From positions 21,273 to 85,272 of the forward strand of contig DASYUT010000108.1 of NCBI GenBank assembly GCA_036000965.1: 64,000 bases of DNA. The letters run 5' to 3'. Every line of letters starts with the position of its first letter. Position 1 is the stretch's first letter. Source of the stretch: Actinomycetes bacterium. GTDB lineage: Bacteria > Actinomycetota > CALGFH01. This document shows positions 6,913-15,137 of this stretch, piece after piece. A program made the position numbers and the translations under genes. The notes below the pieces were generated by a model that ran no database searches, had not been told where the DNA came from, and saw nothing but the letters and a program-made list of their open reading frames with translations.

Positions 6913-8352
6913 ATGGATCTGTTCAGTGCCCGGGCGGACGAGGAGGCGCGCGGCAGCGCTCCGCTCGCCGCCCGCATGCGCCCGCGCACCCTGGACGAGT
7001 TCGTCGGCCAGCGGCACGTGCTCGGCCCAGGCAGCGCGCTCCGCTCGCTGGTCGAGGCCGACGAGCTCCGCTCGGTGGTGCTCTGGGGGCCGGCCGGTAC
7101 CGGCAAGACCTCGCTCGCCCACATCATCGCCGGCGCCACCCGCTCGAAGTTCGAGGAGCTGTCGGCCACCAGCGCCGGGGTCAAGGACGTGCGGGCCGTG
7201 CTCGCCGCGGCCCGGGAGCGGCTCGGCGCCCTCGGGCGGCGCACCATCCTGTTCATCGACGAGATCCACCGCTTCAACAAGGCCCAGCAGGACGCGCTCC
7301 TGCCCGGGGTCGAGGACCGCACCGTGGTCCTGGTCGGGGCGACCACCGAGAACCCGTTCTTCACCGTCAACGCCCCGCTGATGAGCCGCTCGCTGCTGTT
7401 CCGGCTCGAGCCCCTGGACGCCCGGGACCTCGAGACGATCCTGCGCCGCGCCCTGGCCGACCCCGAGCGCGGCCTGGGCGGCAGCGGCCTCGCCCTGGAC
7501 GACGACGCCCTCGCCCACCTGGTCGACCGGGCCGACGGCGACGCCCGCCACGGGCTGAACGCGCTGGAGGCGGCCGCCCTGGTGGTCGCCTCGCGAGGCG
7601 ACCGGCGCATCGCCCTGGCCGACATCGAGGACGCCCTGCAGCGCCCCCGGGTGGTCTACGACCGCGCCGGCGACCAGCACTACGACGTCGCCAGCGCCTT
7701 CATCAAGAGCATCCGCGGCTCCGACCCCGACGCCGCCCTGCACTACCTGGCCCGTATGCTGGCCGCAGGCGAGGACCCCCGGTTCATCGCCCGCCGCCTG
7801 GTCATCTCGGCCAGCGAGGACGTCGGCCTGGCCGACCCGGCCGCGCTGGGGGTGGCGGTGGCCGCCTTCCAGGCGCTCGAGCTCATCGGGCTCCCCGAGG
7901 CCCGCCTCAACCTGGCAGAGGCGGTGGTCTACCTCGCCCTCGCGCCCAAGTCCAACAGCGCCTACCTCGCCCTGGCGGCCGCCCAGGCCGAGCTCGAGTC
8001 GGGCCGGCCCGGGCGGGTCCCCGGCCACCTGCAGTCCGCCAGCCACCCGGGCGAGAAGGCCTTCGGCATCGGCGCCGGCTACGTCTACCCCCACGACCGG
8101 CCGGGCCACTGGGTGGAGCAGCGTTACCTGCCCGAGGGACTCCGGGGCGGCTACTACACCCCGTCGGACCAGGGGCGGGAGCCGCAGTTGGCCGACGCCT
8201 GGCAGCGACGAGGTAGACTGCGCGCTGCCGTACCGCCCAGCGATTCCGGGAAGCACCGGGCGGGCGGTCGCACGCCGCCCGAGCCGCCGGTCCGCCGGGA
8301 GGTGAGGCGCGCCCGACCGGACCCGCCCGACCCCGAGGAGCCGACCCCGTGA
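6913..8352 (+). CDS. rarA: Replication-associated recombination protein RarA (MgsA)
   Basis: An AAA+ clamp-loader-like ATPase that acts at stalled replication forks. Walker A is GPAGTGKTSLAH (about residue 59), Walker B is ILFIDEIHRFNKAQQD, and sensor 1 lies in GATTENPFFTVN. The C-terminal tetramerisation region (ALHYLARMLAAGEDPRFIAR, then KSNSAYLAL and HYxYPHD-like YVYPHDRPGHW) is complete. At 479 aa it is longer than usual (about 440) because of a proline/arginine-rich tail of about 35 residues. The stop codon overlaps the GTG start of the DUF948 gene (GTGA), indicating co-translation. Confidence 0.95.
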   Translation: MDLFSARADEEARGSAPLAARMRPRTLDEFVGQRHVLGPGSALRSLVEADELRSVVLWGPAGTGKTSLAHIIAGATRSKFEELSATSAGVKDVRAVLAAARERLGALGRRTILFIDEIHRFNKAQQDALLPGVEDRTVVLVGATTENPFFTVNAPLMSRSLLFRLEPLDARDLETILRRALADPERGLGGSGLALDDDALAHLVDRADGDARHGLNALEAAALVVASRGDRRIALADIEDALQRPRVVYDRAGDQHYDVASAFIKSIRGSDPDAALHYLARMLAAGEDPRFIARRLVISASEDVGLADPAALGVAVAAFQALELIGLPEARLNLAEAVVYLALAPKSNSAYLALAAAQAELESGRPGRVPGHLQSASHPGEKAFGIGAGYVYPHDRPGHWVEQRYLPEGLRGGYYTPSDQGREPQLADAWQRRGRLRAAVPPSDSGKHRAGGRTPPEPPVRREVRRARPDPPDPEEPTP

Positions 8353-8741
8353 GCATGCTCGACTACGCCTGGTTCGCCGTTGCCGTGCTGGTCGGCGTGG
8401 CCGTGATCTTCCTGTGCGCGGTGCTCTGGAACGTGTTCCGGGTCATCGACTCCACCAAGGACCTGATCGACGGGGTGACCAGGCAGACCGTGCCGCTGCT
8501 CGGCGAGGTCAACACCACCGTCGGCCTGGTCAACCAGGAGCTCGCCCGGGTCGACGGCATCCTGTCCACCGCCGAGACGGTGGCGGCGTCGGTCGGCGGC
8601 ATGGTCAACGTCGTCTCCTCCACGATCTCCAGCCCCCTGGTCAAGCTGAGCGCGTTCGCCTACGGGCTGCGCAAGGCGGTGGGCAAGGCGACCGAGGAGG
8701 GGCAGCCCACCAAGCGGCGGCGCAGGCGGTTCCGGCGATGA
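8349..8741 (+). CDS. DUF948 family membrane protein
   Basis: A 130-residue protein with one N-terminal membrane helix (WFAVAVLVGVAVIFLCAVLW), a coiled, amphipathic middle (VIDSTKDLIDGV ... LLGEVNTTVGLVNQELARVD) and a very basic tail (KRRRRRFRR). This is the layout of DUF948 proteins, which commonly precede alaS in actinobacteria and whose role is unknown. Start GTG 8349 overlaps the rarA stop; GAGGAG at 8335-8340 serves as ribosome-binding site. An ATG at 8355 is an alternative. The stop codon is the first base run of a tandem array leading to the next gene. Confidence 0.85.
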   Translation: MSMLDYAWFAVAVLVGVAVIFLCAVLWNVFRVIDSTKDLIDGVTRQTVPLLGEVNTTVGLVNQELARVDGILSTAETVAASVGGMVNVVSSTISSPLVKLSAFAYGLRKAVGKATEEGQPTKRRRRRFRR

Positions 8742-8910
8742 CGTGCCGGCGGGTTCGGGCAGCCCCAGGGGGGTGCCCCGGTGAGGCGCCGGAAGGGCCT
8801 GGGAACCCCAGAGGATGCCCTGGTGAAGCGCCGGAGGGGTTCGGGCAGCCCCGCGGGGGTGCCCCGGTGACGTGCCGGAGGGGTTCGGGGAGCCCCGCGG
8901 GGGTGCCCCG
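8739..8910. repeat. Four tandem 41-44-bp copies of a gene-start junction
   Basis: Four head-to-tail units begin at 8739, 8781, 8823 and 8867. A fifth partial copy begins at 8911, which is the start of the next gene. Each unit opens with (G)TGAnGYGCCGG and ends GGGTGCCCCG, so each contains the same ribosome-binding and GTG context as the real start. The first unit contains the DUF948 stop codon. The array fills the whole gap between the two genes. Unit lengths are not multiples of three, so only the last GTG is in frame with the downstream gene. Confidence 0.9.
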
Positions 8911-9159
8911 GTGAAGCGACTGTTCTGGGCGACGCTCGGCGTCGGCGCCGGTGCGGCGCTTGGCGTCGGGGCGGTACGCTGGGCATCCAGGACGGCCGAG
9001 CGGCTCGCGCCCTCGTCCCTCGGGCGGCGCACGCTGGAGGCGGCCGGCGAGTGGCGGGTCAGGCTGGCCGAGGCGCTCGAGGAGGGCCGCTCGGCCATGG
9101 CTGACCGCGAGGCGGAGCTGCGAGCTCAGCACGCCGGACCGGGGAACGAGGCGACCTGA
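8911..9159 (+). CDS. DUF6167-like small membrane protein upstream of alaS
   Basis: An 82-residue protein: a short N-terminal hydrophobic segment (LFWATLGVGAGAALGVGAV) followed by a charged helical region ending in EGRSAMADREAELRAQ. The pattern (K/R-RLFW start, single helix, MADREAELR end) and the position directly before alaS match the DUF6167 family of actinobacteria, of unknown function. Start GTG 8911 is chosen because it gives the family N terminus; an upstream frame extension to 8872 only reads the repeat array. Confidence 0.7.
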   Translation: MKRLFWATLGVGAGAALGVGAVRWASRTAERLAPSSLGRRTLEAAGEWRVRLAEALEEGRSAMADREAELRAQHAGPGNEAT

Positions 9160-9220
9160 CGCCTCGGCCTGGTTCGGCGGGGAGTCCAAGGCTTCCGTCT
9201 AGCGAACGAGGTCCAAGCTC

Positions 9221-11893
9221 ATGAACTCGATGGAGATCAGACGCCGGTTCACCGACTACTTCGTCGAGCGCGGGCACCGGCTGGTGCCCTCCAGCTCGCT
9301 CATCCCGAACGACCCCACCCTGCTGCTGACCAACGCGGGGATGAACCAGTTCAAGCCCTACTTCCTGGGCGAGGTGCTGCCCGAGTTCACCCGGGCCACC
9401 AGCGTGCAGAAGTGCGCCCGCACCGGCGACATCGAGAACGTCGGCCTCACCAGCAGGCACCTGACGTTCTTCGAGATGCTCGGCAACTTCTCGTTCGGCG
9501 ACTACTTCAAGGCCGAGGCCATCGCCTACGCCCACGAGCTGGTCACCGAGCGCTTCGGCCTCGAGCCCGACCGCCTCTGGGCCACCGTCTACCTCGACGA
9601 CGACAAGGCCGTCGGCTACTGGCAGGAGGTCGGCATCCCGCTCGAGCGCATCCAGCGGCTCGGCAAGGAGGACAACTTCTGGTCGATGGGCGTGGCCGGC
9701 CCGTGCGGCCCGTGCTCGGAGATCCACTACGACCGCGGCCCCGCCTATGGCACGGAGGGCGGCCCTGCGGTCGACCCGGAGCGCTACCTCGAGATCTGGA
9801 ACCTCGTGTTCATGCAGAACATCCGCGATGACGACTACAACATCGTCGGCGAGCTGCCCAAGAAGAACATCGACACGGGCCTGGGCCTCGAGCGGACGGC
9901 GATGGTCCTGCAGGGGGTCCCCAACCTGTTCGAGACCGACGTCTACACCCCCATCCTGCACGTGGTCCAGGACGTCGCCAAGCGGCCGTACGGCCGCGAC
10001 CACCGCACCGACGTGTCGATCCGGGTCGTCACCGAGCACTCCCGCACCGCCAGCTTCCTGATCGCCGACGGGGTCCTGCCCTCCAACGAGGGCCGCGGCT
10101 ACGTGCTGCGCCGGCTGCTGCGACGGGCGGTGCGCCACGCCCGCCTGCTGGGCGTGGACGACCTCGCCCTGCCCGCGGTGACCGCGCAGGTGGTCGACAC
10201 CCTGGGCGAGGCCTGGCCGGAGCTGGTCGAGCAGCGCTCGCTCATCACCCAGGTGGTGGCAAGCGAGGAGGAGTCGTTCTCGCGCACCCTGCGCCAGGGC
10301 TCGACCCTGCTCGACTCGGCCATCGCCACCGCCAGGGAGCGGGGCGGCACGGTCCTGGACGGCGAGACCGCGTTCCGGCTCCACGACACCTACGGGTTCC
10401 CGCTGGAGCTCACCCTGGAGGCGGCCGAGGAGGCCGGGCTCTCAGTCGACCGGGACAGCTTCGCCGTGCTCATGGAGGACCAGCGGCGCCGGGCCAAGGA
10501 GGCCCGCAAGCAGCTCGCGGGCGCCCAGCGCAAGGTCGAGGCGTACCGGGACCTGGCCGCGCGCTTCGGGCCGACCACCTTCGTCGGCTACGAGCGCACC
10601 GACGCCGAGGCGCGCATCCTCGGGCTGCTGCACGACGGCGAGGAGCTGACTGCCGCGGCAAAGGGCGACCAGGTCGAGCTGGTCCTGGACCGCTCGCCGT
10701 TCTATGCCGAGGGCGGCGGCCAGGTGGGGGACACCGGCACCGTCCGCACCGTCGACGGGGCCGTGCTCGAGGTCACCGACACCCGGCCCGGGCTGCAGGG
10801 CTTCCACGTCCACAGCGCCCGGGTGGCCAGCGGCAAGGTGCGTCCCGGCGAGGAGGTCCTGGCCGAGGTCGACGTGCCCCGGCGGGAGGCCGTGGCGCGC
10901 AGCCACTCGGCCACCCACGTGCTGCACGCGGCCCTGCGCCGGGTGCTGGGCGAGCACGCCAGGCAGCAGGGGTCGCTGGTCGACGCCGGGCGCCTGCGCT
11001 TCGACTTCGCCCACTTCTCGGCTGTGGCCCCCGACGAGCTGGCCGAGGTCGAGTCGTTGGTGAACCGCCACCTGATCGAGGACCCGGAGGTCCGGGTCTG
11101 GCACGCGACCCAGCCCGAGGCGGTCGCGGCCGGGGCGATCGCCATGTTCGGGGAGAAGTACGGTGAGGTCGTGCGGATCGTGGACATCGGCGACTTCTCC
11201 CGCGAGCTGTGCGGCGGCACCCACGTCGGCCACGGCAGCCAGGTCGGACCCGTCCGCATCCTGGGGGAGTCGTCCATCGGGTCGAACCTGCGCCGGGTCG
11301 AGGCGCTCACCGGCTTCGACGCGCTCCGCTACGCCGACCTCGAGCGGCGCCTGCTCGCCGAGGTGACCGCGCTGCTGCGCGCGGGCCGGCCCGAGGACGC
11401 GCCCGAGCAGCTCCGGCGCAAGCTCGAGCAGCTCGCCGAGGCCCAGCGGGAGCTCGAGCGGGTGAAGGCGGCCGGCCTGGAGGCCCGGGCGGCCGAGCTG
11501 GCCGGCCGGGCGGGCGGCGGTGCCGGCCCCTTCTACGTCGTGGAGCAGGTGGGGGAGGCCAACGCCGACGAGCTGCGCCGGATGGCCACGGCCGTGCGCG
11601 ACCGGCTCGCCGGCCGGCCGGGCGCGGTGGTCCTCGGCGCGACCACCAGCGGCAAGGCGGCGCTGGTGGCCGTGGTCACCAGGGACCTGGCCGACCGCGG
11701 CCTGGCCGCCCGCGACGTGCTGACGCCGGCCGCGCGCGCGGTCGGCGGGGGCGCGGGCGGCAAGGGCGACCTGGCCAGCGCCGGCGGCCGGGACCCGTCG
11801 CGGCTGGCCGAGGCGCTGGCTGTGGCCGGGGCCGAGGCGCGCCGGCGCATCGAGCCGCTCCACGCCGGGGGCTCTGGGCAGGCGCTCCAGTGA
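9221..11893 (+). CDS. alaS: Alanine-tRNA ligase
   Basis: An 890-residue AlaRS with all expected parts. The class II catalytic core starts with FTDYFVERGH and contains TNAGMNQFKPYFLG and HLTFFEMLGNFSFGDYFK. The tRNA-recognition domain follows, then the editing domain with HSATHVLHAALR and CGGTHV (zinc/editing residues), a coiled coil, and the glycine-rich C-Ala domain (AVGGGAGGKGDLASAGG). It charges tRNA-Ala and clears mischarged Ser/Gly. Start ATG 9221 with a weak GAGG upstream; ATG 9230 (MEIRRRF) is possible. The position before ruvX and mltG is the standard actinobacterial order. Confidence 0.97.
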   Translation: MNSMEIRRRFTDYFVERGHRLVPSSSLIPNDPTLLLTNAGMNQFKPYFLGEVLPEFTRATSVQKCARTGDIENVGLTSRHLTFFEMLGNFSFGDYFKAEAIAYAHELVTERFGLEPDRLWATVYLDDDKAVGYWQEVGIPLERIQRLGKEDNFWSMGVAGPCGPCSEIHYDRGPAYGTEGGPAVDPERYLEIWNLVFMQNIRDDDYNIVGELPKKNIDTGLGLERTAMVLQGVPNLFETDVYTPILHVVQDVAKRPYGRDHRTDVSIRVVTEHSRTASFLIADGVLPSNEGRGYVLRRLLRRAVRHARLLGVDDLALPAVTAQVVDTLGEAWPELVEQRSLITQVVASEEESFSRTLRQGSTLLDSAIATARERGGTVLDGETAFRLHDTYGFPLELTLEAAEEAGLSVDRDSFAVLMEDQRRRAKEARKQLAGAQRKVEAYRDLAARFGPTTFVGYERTDAEARILGLLHDGEELTAAAKGDQVELVLDRSPFYAEGGGQVGDTGTVRTVDGAVLEVTDTRPGLQGFHVHSARVASGKVRPGEEVLAEVDVPRREAVARSHSATHVLHAALRRVLGEHARQQGSLVDAGRLRFDFAHFSAVAPDELAEVESLVNRHLIEDPEVRVWHATQPEAVAAGAIAMFGEKYGEVVRIVDIGDFSRELCGGTHVGHGSQVGPVRILGESSIGSNLRRVEALTGFDALRYADLERRLLAEVTALLRAGRPEDAPEQLRRKLEQLAEAQRELERVKAAGLEARAAELAGRAGGGAGPFYVVEQVGEANADELRRMATAVRDRLAGRPGAVVLGATTSGKAALVAVVTRDLADRGLAARDVLTPAARAVGGGAGGKGDLASAGGRDPSRLAEALAVAGAEARRRIEPLHAGGSGQALQ

Positions 11894-11924
11894 CTCCCCT
11901 CCGCCAGGGTCGCCACTGGCCCGG

Positions 11925-12386
11925 ATGACCGGTCGCGTCCTCGGCCTGGACGTCGGCAGCCGCCGGCTCGGCGTCGCCGTGTCCGACCCGAGCGGCACGG
12001 TCGCCTCGCCCCTGGCCACGCTGCAGCGGCGCGGCCCGGCCGAGGACGCGAGCGCCCTCGGCCGGCTCGCGGCCGAGCAGGAGGCGGCCACGGTGGTGGT
12101 CGGGCTCCCGCTCACCCTGGCCGGCCGGGAGGGCCCGGCCGCCGCCGCGGTGCGCGCCTACGTCGGCGAGCTCCGGCCGCTCCTGCCCGGCCTGGTCTTC
12201 GACCTGGTCGACGAGCGGCTCTCGACCGCCGCGGCGGAGCGGGCGCTGATCTCGGGGGGCGTCCGCCGCCAGGGCCGGCGGGCCGTGGTCGACCAGGTCG
12301 CCGCCAGCCTCTTCCTGCAGACTTGGCTCGACAGGGCGCGGTCGGGGGAGGATGCGCCCGGTCGGCAGCTAGGAGGTCGCGGGTGA
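11925..12386 (+). CDS. ruvX: Holliday junction resolvase-like RuvX/YqgF
   Basis: A 153-residue RNase H-fold protein. The first catalytic Asp is in GLDVGSRRLGVAVSD; VVGLPLTLAG and VDERLST supply the rest of the active site, and a C-terminal Asp is in VDQVAASLFLQ. YqgF proteins process pre-16S rRNA and have been proposed as resolvases. It lies 31 bases after alaS and its stop overlaps mltG by 4 bp (GTGA), forming an alaS-ruvX-mltG-aroE transcription unit. Confidence 0.92.
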   Translation: MTGRVLGLDVGSRRLGVAVSDPSGTVASPLATLQRRGPAEDASALGRLAAEQEAATVVVGLPLTLAGREGPAAAAVRAYVGELRPLLPGLVFDLVDERLSTAAAERALISGGVRRQGRRAVVDQVAASLFLQTWLDRARSGEDAPGRQLGGRG

Positions 12387-13441
12387 CCACGAGGGTGGAA
12401 CGGCGGGTGCGGAGGCGCCGCCGCAGCCGCGGCCTGGTCGTCGTCCTTGCCTTCCTGGTGCTGGTCAGCGGCGTGCTGTACGGGGCGTTCACGCTCACCA
12501 GGGGCCGGGACGGGCCGAAGGTGGCGGCCGGCAAGCCGGTCACGCTGACCGTGCTCGCCGGCCAGGGCACCCGGGAGATCGCCACCGAGCTCGAGCGGCT
12601 CGGGGTGGTGGACAGTGCCGGGCGCTTCCGCCGGGTGGCCGCCGACCGCGGCCTGGACAGCGCGCTCCGGCCCGGCAGCTACTCGCTCGCCACCGGGATG
12701 CCGGTCGACCAGGTGCTCGACATCATGGCCAAAGGGCCGGGGGGCATCGCGCTGACCATCCCGGAGGGTTTCACCCAGAACCAGATTGTCGAGAAGCTGG
12801 TGACGGTGGGCCGCTTCAAGCGGGCCGAGGTCCTCGCCGCCATGCGCGGCCAGAAGCTGATCGCGCCCCACCGGCCCAAGGGCAAGCCGCTCGAAGGCCT
12901 GCTGTTCCCCCAGACCTACGAGATCAAGAAGGACGACACCCCGGCAACGGTCGTCCAGGCCATGCTCGACCAGCTCCAGGCCGTGCTCGCCAACTACGAC
13001 CTGAGCGCGCGCCCGGGCGGCGTGAAGCTGACTCCCTACGAGATCCTCATCGTGGCCAGCATGATCGAGCGGGAGGCGAAGCTGCCCGGCGACCGGCCCA
13101 AGGTGGCCGCCGTCATCTACAACCGGCTCCGGCGCGACATGCCGCTCCAGGTCGACGCGACCATCCAGTACGCCTGGCGACTGCGGGGCAAGGTCAAGAC
13201 CCGGCTCAGCCTCGAGGACCTCAAGATCGGCTCGCCGTACAACACCTACCGCAACGTCGGCCTGCCCCCGACCCCGATCGCCTCGCCCGGCGAGGAGTCC
13301 ATCCAGGCCGCGCTGCAGCCGTCCAACGCCAACTGGCTCTACTACGTAGTCGTGGCGGCCGACGGCCGCAGCGCCTTCACGGCCGACTACCAGCAGTTCC
13401 TCAAGCTCAAGGAGCAGGCCAAGGCCGACGGGGTGGCGTGA
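12383..13441 (+). CDS. mltG: Endolytic murein transglycosylase MltG
   Basis: A 352-residue inner-membrane lytic transglycosylase thought to terminate nascent glycan strands. It has a basic N terminus, one membrane helix (LVVVLAFLVLVSGVLYGAF) and a LysM-like segment (VTLTVLAGQGTREIATEL). The YceG domain carries the catalytic Glu in ASMIEREAKLPGDRPKVAAV and ends with AALQPSNANWLYYVV. Start GTG 12383 is set by AGGAGG at 12371-12376 and by the GTGA overlap with ruvX; a longer frame from 12323 has no signal. The stop overlaps aroE (GTGA). Confidence 0.93.
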   Translation: MTTRVERRVRRRRRSRGLVVVLAFLVLVSGVLYGAFTLTRGRDGPKVAAGKPVTLTVLAGQGTREIATELERLGVVDSAGRFRRVAADRGLDSALRPGSYSLATGMPVDQVLDIMAKGPGGIALTIPEGFTQNQIVEKLVTVGRFKRAEVLAAMRGQKLIAPHRPKGKPLEGLLFPQTYEIKKDDTPATVVQAMLDQLQAVLANYDLSARPGGVKLTPYEILIVASMIEREAKLPGDRPKVAAVIYNRLRRDMPLQVDATIQYAWRLRGKVKTRLSLEDLKIGSPYNTYRNVGLPPTPIASPGEESIQAALQPSNANWLYYVVVAADGRSAFTADYQQFLKLKEQAKADGVA

Positions 13442-14427
13442 GCATGCCCGTTGCCGCTGTGCTCGGCTGGCCGCTCGCGCACACCCTCTCCCCCCGGCTC
13501 CACCAGGCCGCCTACCAGGCCGCCGGTCTCCACGGCTGGCGCTACGAGGCCCGCCCGACCCGGCCCGAGGAGCTGCCCGCGGGGCTCGGGCTGGTCCGCT
13601 CGGGGGAGCTGGCCGGGGTCAACCTCACCACCCCCCACAAGGAGGCGGCGGCGGCCCTGGTCGACCGGCTGGAGCCCCCCGCCGACGCGCTCGCCGCGGT
13701 GAACACGGTGTGGCCGGCGTACGGCGGCCTGGTCGGCGGCAACACCGACGTGGCCGGCGTGCTCTGGGCCCTCGACCGCCAGCTCGGACTGGCGCGCGGC
13801 GGCGACCCGGCCGTGCCACCCGGCGGTGGCTGGGACGGTGCCGGCTGGGACAGTGCCGGCTGGGACAGTGCCGGCTGGGACAGCGGCGGCTGGGACAGTG
13901 CCGACCCGGCCGTGCCACCCGGTGGTGGCTGGGACGGCGGCGGTCCGGCCGTGCTGCTCGGCACCGGCGGGGCCGCGCTGGCCGTCGCGCTCGCGTGGGC
14001 CCGCCTGGCCGAGGCTCGTGCCGGCCGCGCCCTGCCGACCAGCCCGCTCACCGTGGTCGGGCGCGACCCGGCCCGGGTGACGCTCGTCGCCCGCCTGGCC
14101 GGCCCCGGCGCGGCCAGGCTCGGCTGGGACGCGGCCGCGGACCTGGTCGGCCGGGCAAGGGTGGTCGTCCAGGCGACCACCCTGACCGCCCGGGGCGAGC
14201 CCGTGCCCGGCCAGGACAAGCTCGTCCCAGGCGTCCGCCTGCTCGACCTGAACTACGGGCTGCACGCCCAGGGCCTGGTCGCCGCGGCCCGGGCCGCCGG
14301 GGCCCGCGCCGCCGTGGACGGGCTCGGCATGCTCTGCGCCCAGGCCGCCGAGGCGATGACCCGCCACACCGGCGCCCGCGCCGACCTCGCGGCCATGGCC
14401 GCCGCGGTCGGCCTCGCCCTGCGGTAG
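13438..14427 (+). CDS. aroE: Shikimate dehydrogenase with repeat insertion
   Basis: AroE reduces 3-dehydroshikimate to shikimate with NADPH. The substrate-binding half is intact: LSPRLHQ, NLTTPHKEA with catalytic Lys68, and GNTDVAG with Asp104. The NADP half starts with AVLLGTGGAA (171-180) and ends with LGMLCAQAAEAM. Between the two domains, at about residues 123-169, is a Gly/Trp/Asp-rich insertion (GWDSAGWDSAGWDS) encoded by tandem DNA repeats; normal AroE of about 280 aa has none. Start GTG 13438 overlaps the mltG stop. The insertion sits in the interdomain hinge, so activity may survive. Confidence 0.93.
   Translation: MSMPVAAVLGWPLAHTLSPRLHQAAYQAAGLHGWRYEARPTRPEELPAGLGLVRSGELAGVNLTTPHKEAAAALVDRLEPPADALAAVNTVWPAYGGLVGGNTDVAGVLWALDRQLGLARGGDPAVPPGGGWDGAGWDSAGWDSAGWDSGGWDSADPAVPPGGGWDGGGPAVLLGTGGAALAVALAWARLAEARAGRALPTSPLTVVGRDPARVTLVARLAGPGAARLGWDAAADLVGRARVVVQATTLTARGEPVPGQDKLVPGVRLLDLNYGLHAQGLVAAARAAGARAAVDGLGMLCAQAAEAMTRHTGARADLAAMAAAVGLALR
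13804..13937. repeat. In-frame tandem repeats inside aroE
   Basis: Four to five copies of a 15-bp unit (GGCTGGGACAGTGCC, giving G-W-D-S-A) are framed by two copies of a 35-bp sequence starting GACCCGGCCGTGCCACCC at 13804 and 13903. All lengths keep the aroE frame open. The block encodes the linker between the catalytic and NADP-binding domains. Confidence 0.9.
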
Positions 14428-14654
14428 GCCCTCCGGGTAGAGCCTGGGCGGTGCCTGATCGACATCCAATTGAACGACGAGCAGGTAGACGCTCTTGGTG
14501 CAGGTAGTTCGAGCGGGGGAGGAGCGAATGACCATCCACAGGCTGGCCCTTCGCTAGGCTCGCCCTAATCGCGATGGTAGGTTCCACGCTCGCTCAAGCG
14601 GCCACGAACCCGGAGGTGTGAGCCTGTCATGGAGCGCCGTCCACGTGCGGGCAC
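14428..14654. other. Left junction of the accessory island
   Basis: A 227-base stretch between aroE and the helicase remnant with noticeably lower GC (for example CGACATCCAATTGAACGACG). It contains a CGGAGGTGTGAG run before the remnant start and a TAGGCT box near 14554 that could be a -10 element. No gene, direct repeat pair or attachment-site sequence was recognised. Confidence 0.4.
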
Positions 14655-14993
14655 GTGATGGCCGACCTCTGTGGGCAGGCCCGCAATCGTCAGGTCGAAC
14701 TGCGTGGGCACTTCCCTGCTCCGGTGCGCATCGAGGTCGCCGAGCTGATCGGTGAGGACCTGTACCTCTTGCGAGTGCGCACCGTGGCCGGCGTGCCGGA
14801 CGAGACCACGCTCACCGGCACCGAGCTCGCCGAGGCGCTCGACCAAGCCCCCGTCGCGATCTCCGTGGTCGCAGCTCAGGATCTCTTCCGCTGGGTCGAG
14901 AGCCATCGCATCCGGCTCGCGTTCGCCCACGACCCCTGCTTCGCGGTCTCCCTCAGCGGCATCCGCGGGCTGCCCCACCAGATCGAGGCGGGC
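14655..14993 (+). pseudogene. N-terminal remnant of a SNF2-type helicase
   Basis: From GTG 14655 (or ATG 14658) about 113 codons read as the N-terminal domain of the large SNF2/HepA-like helicases that accompany DUF1156/DUF499 genes. The diagnostic stretch is RIRLAFAHDPCFAVSLSG followed by GLPHQIEA. In full-length proteins this stretch is followed at once by a Q-motif region and the Walker A LADDPGAGKT. Here homology stops after HQIEA, and the helicase core is absent. The frame happens to stay open into the NYN gene, but a promoter begins exactly at the break. Identification rests on remembered family pattern, not a search. Confidence 0.6.
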
Positions 14994-15021
14994 TTGACAG
15001 GGACGCCAGGGTCGCTACCAT
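14994..15021 (+). promoter_or_regulatory. Sigma-A type promoter before the NYN gene
   Basis: A perfect TTGACA (14994-14999) and TACCAT (15016-15021) are separated by 16 bases, one of the best housekeeping-type promoters in the window. Transcription would start near 15028 and read through the two hairpins at 15039-15105 into the NYN gene. Confidence 0.55.
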
Positions 15022-15038
15022 TGCCGTATCAACCTCCC

Positions 15039-15105
15039 GCAGCGGAGTCAGCTTCGCTGCGTATTCGACCCCCGGGGAGCCCGCTGGCGGCTCCCCGTAT
15101 CTTTT
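15039..15105 (+). terminator. Two-hairpin leader with intrinsic terminator or attenuator
   Basis: First hairpin: GCAGCG (15039-15044) pairs with CGCTGC (15055-15060). Second hairpin: GGGGAGCC (15074-15081) pairs with GGCTCCCC (15089-15096), followed by TATCTTTT (15098-15105). The second has the form of a Rho-independent terminator, rare in this GC-rich window. It lies between the promoter at 14994 and the NYN start at 15138. The result would be either an RNA of about 80 nt or an attenuated leader controlling the downstream genes. Confidence 0.5.
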
Positions 15106-15137
15106 GCCGCCTGGCGGGTCGAGGGAGGGGGGTGCGC

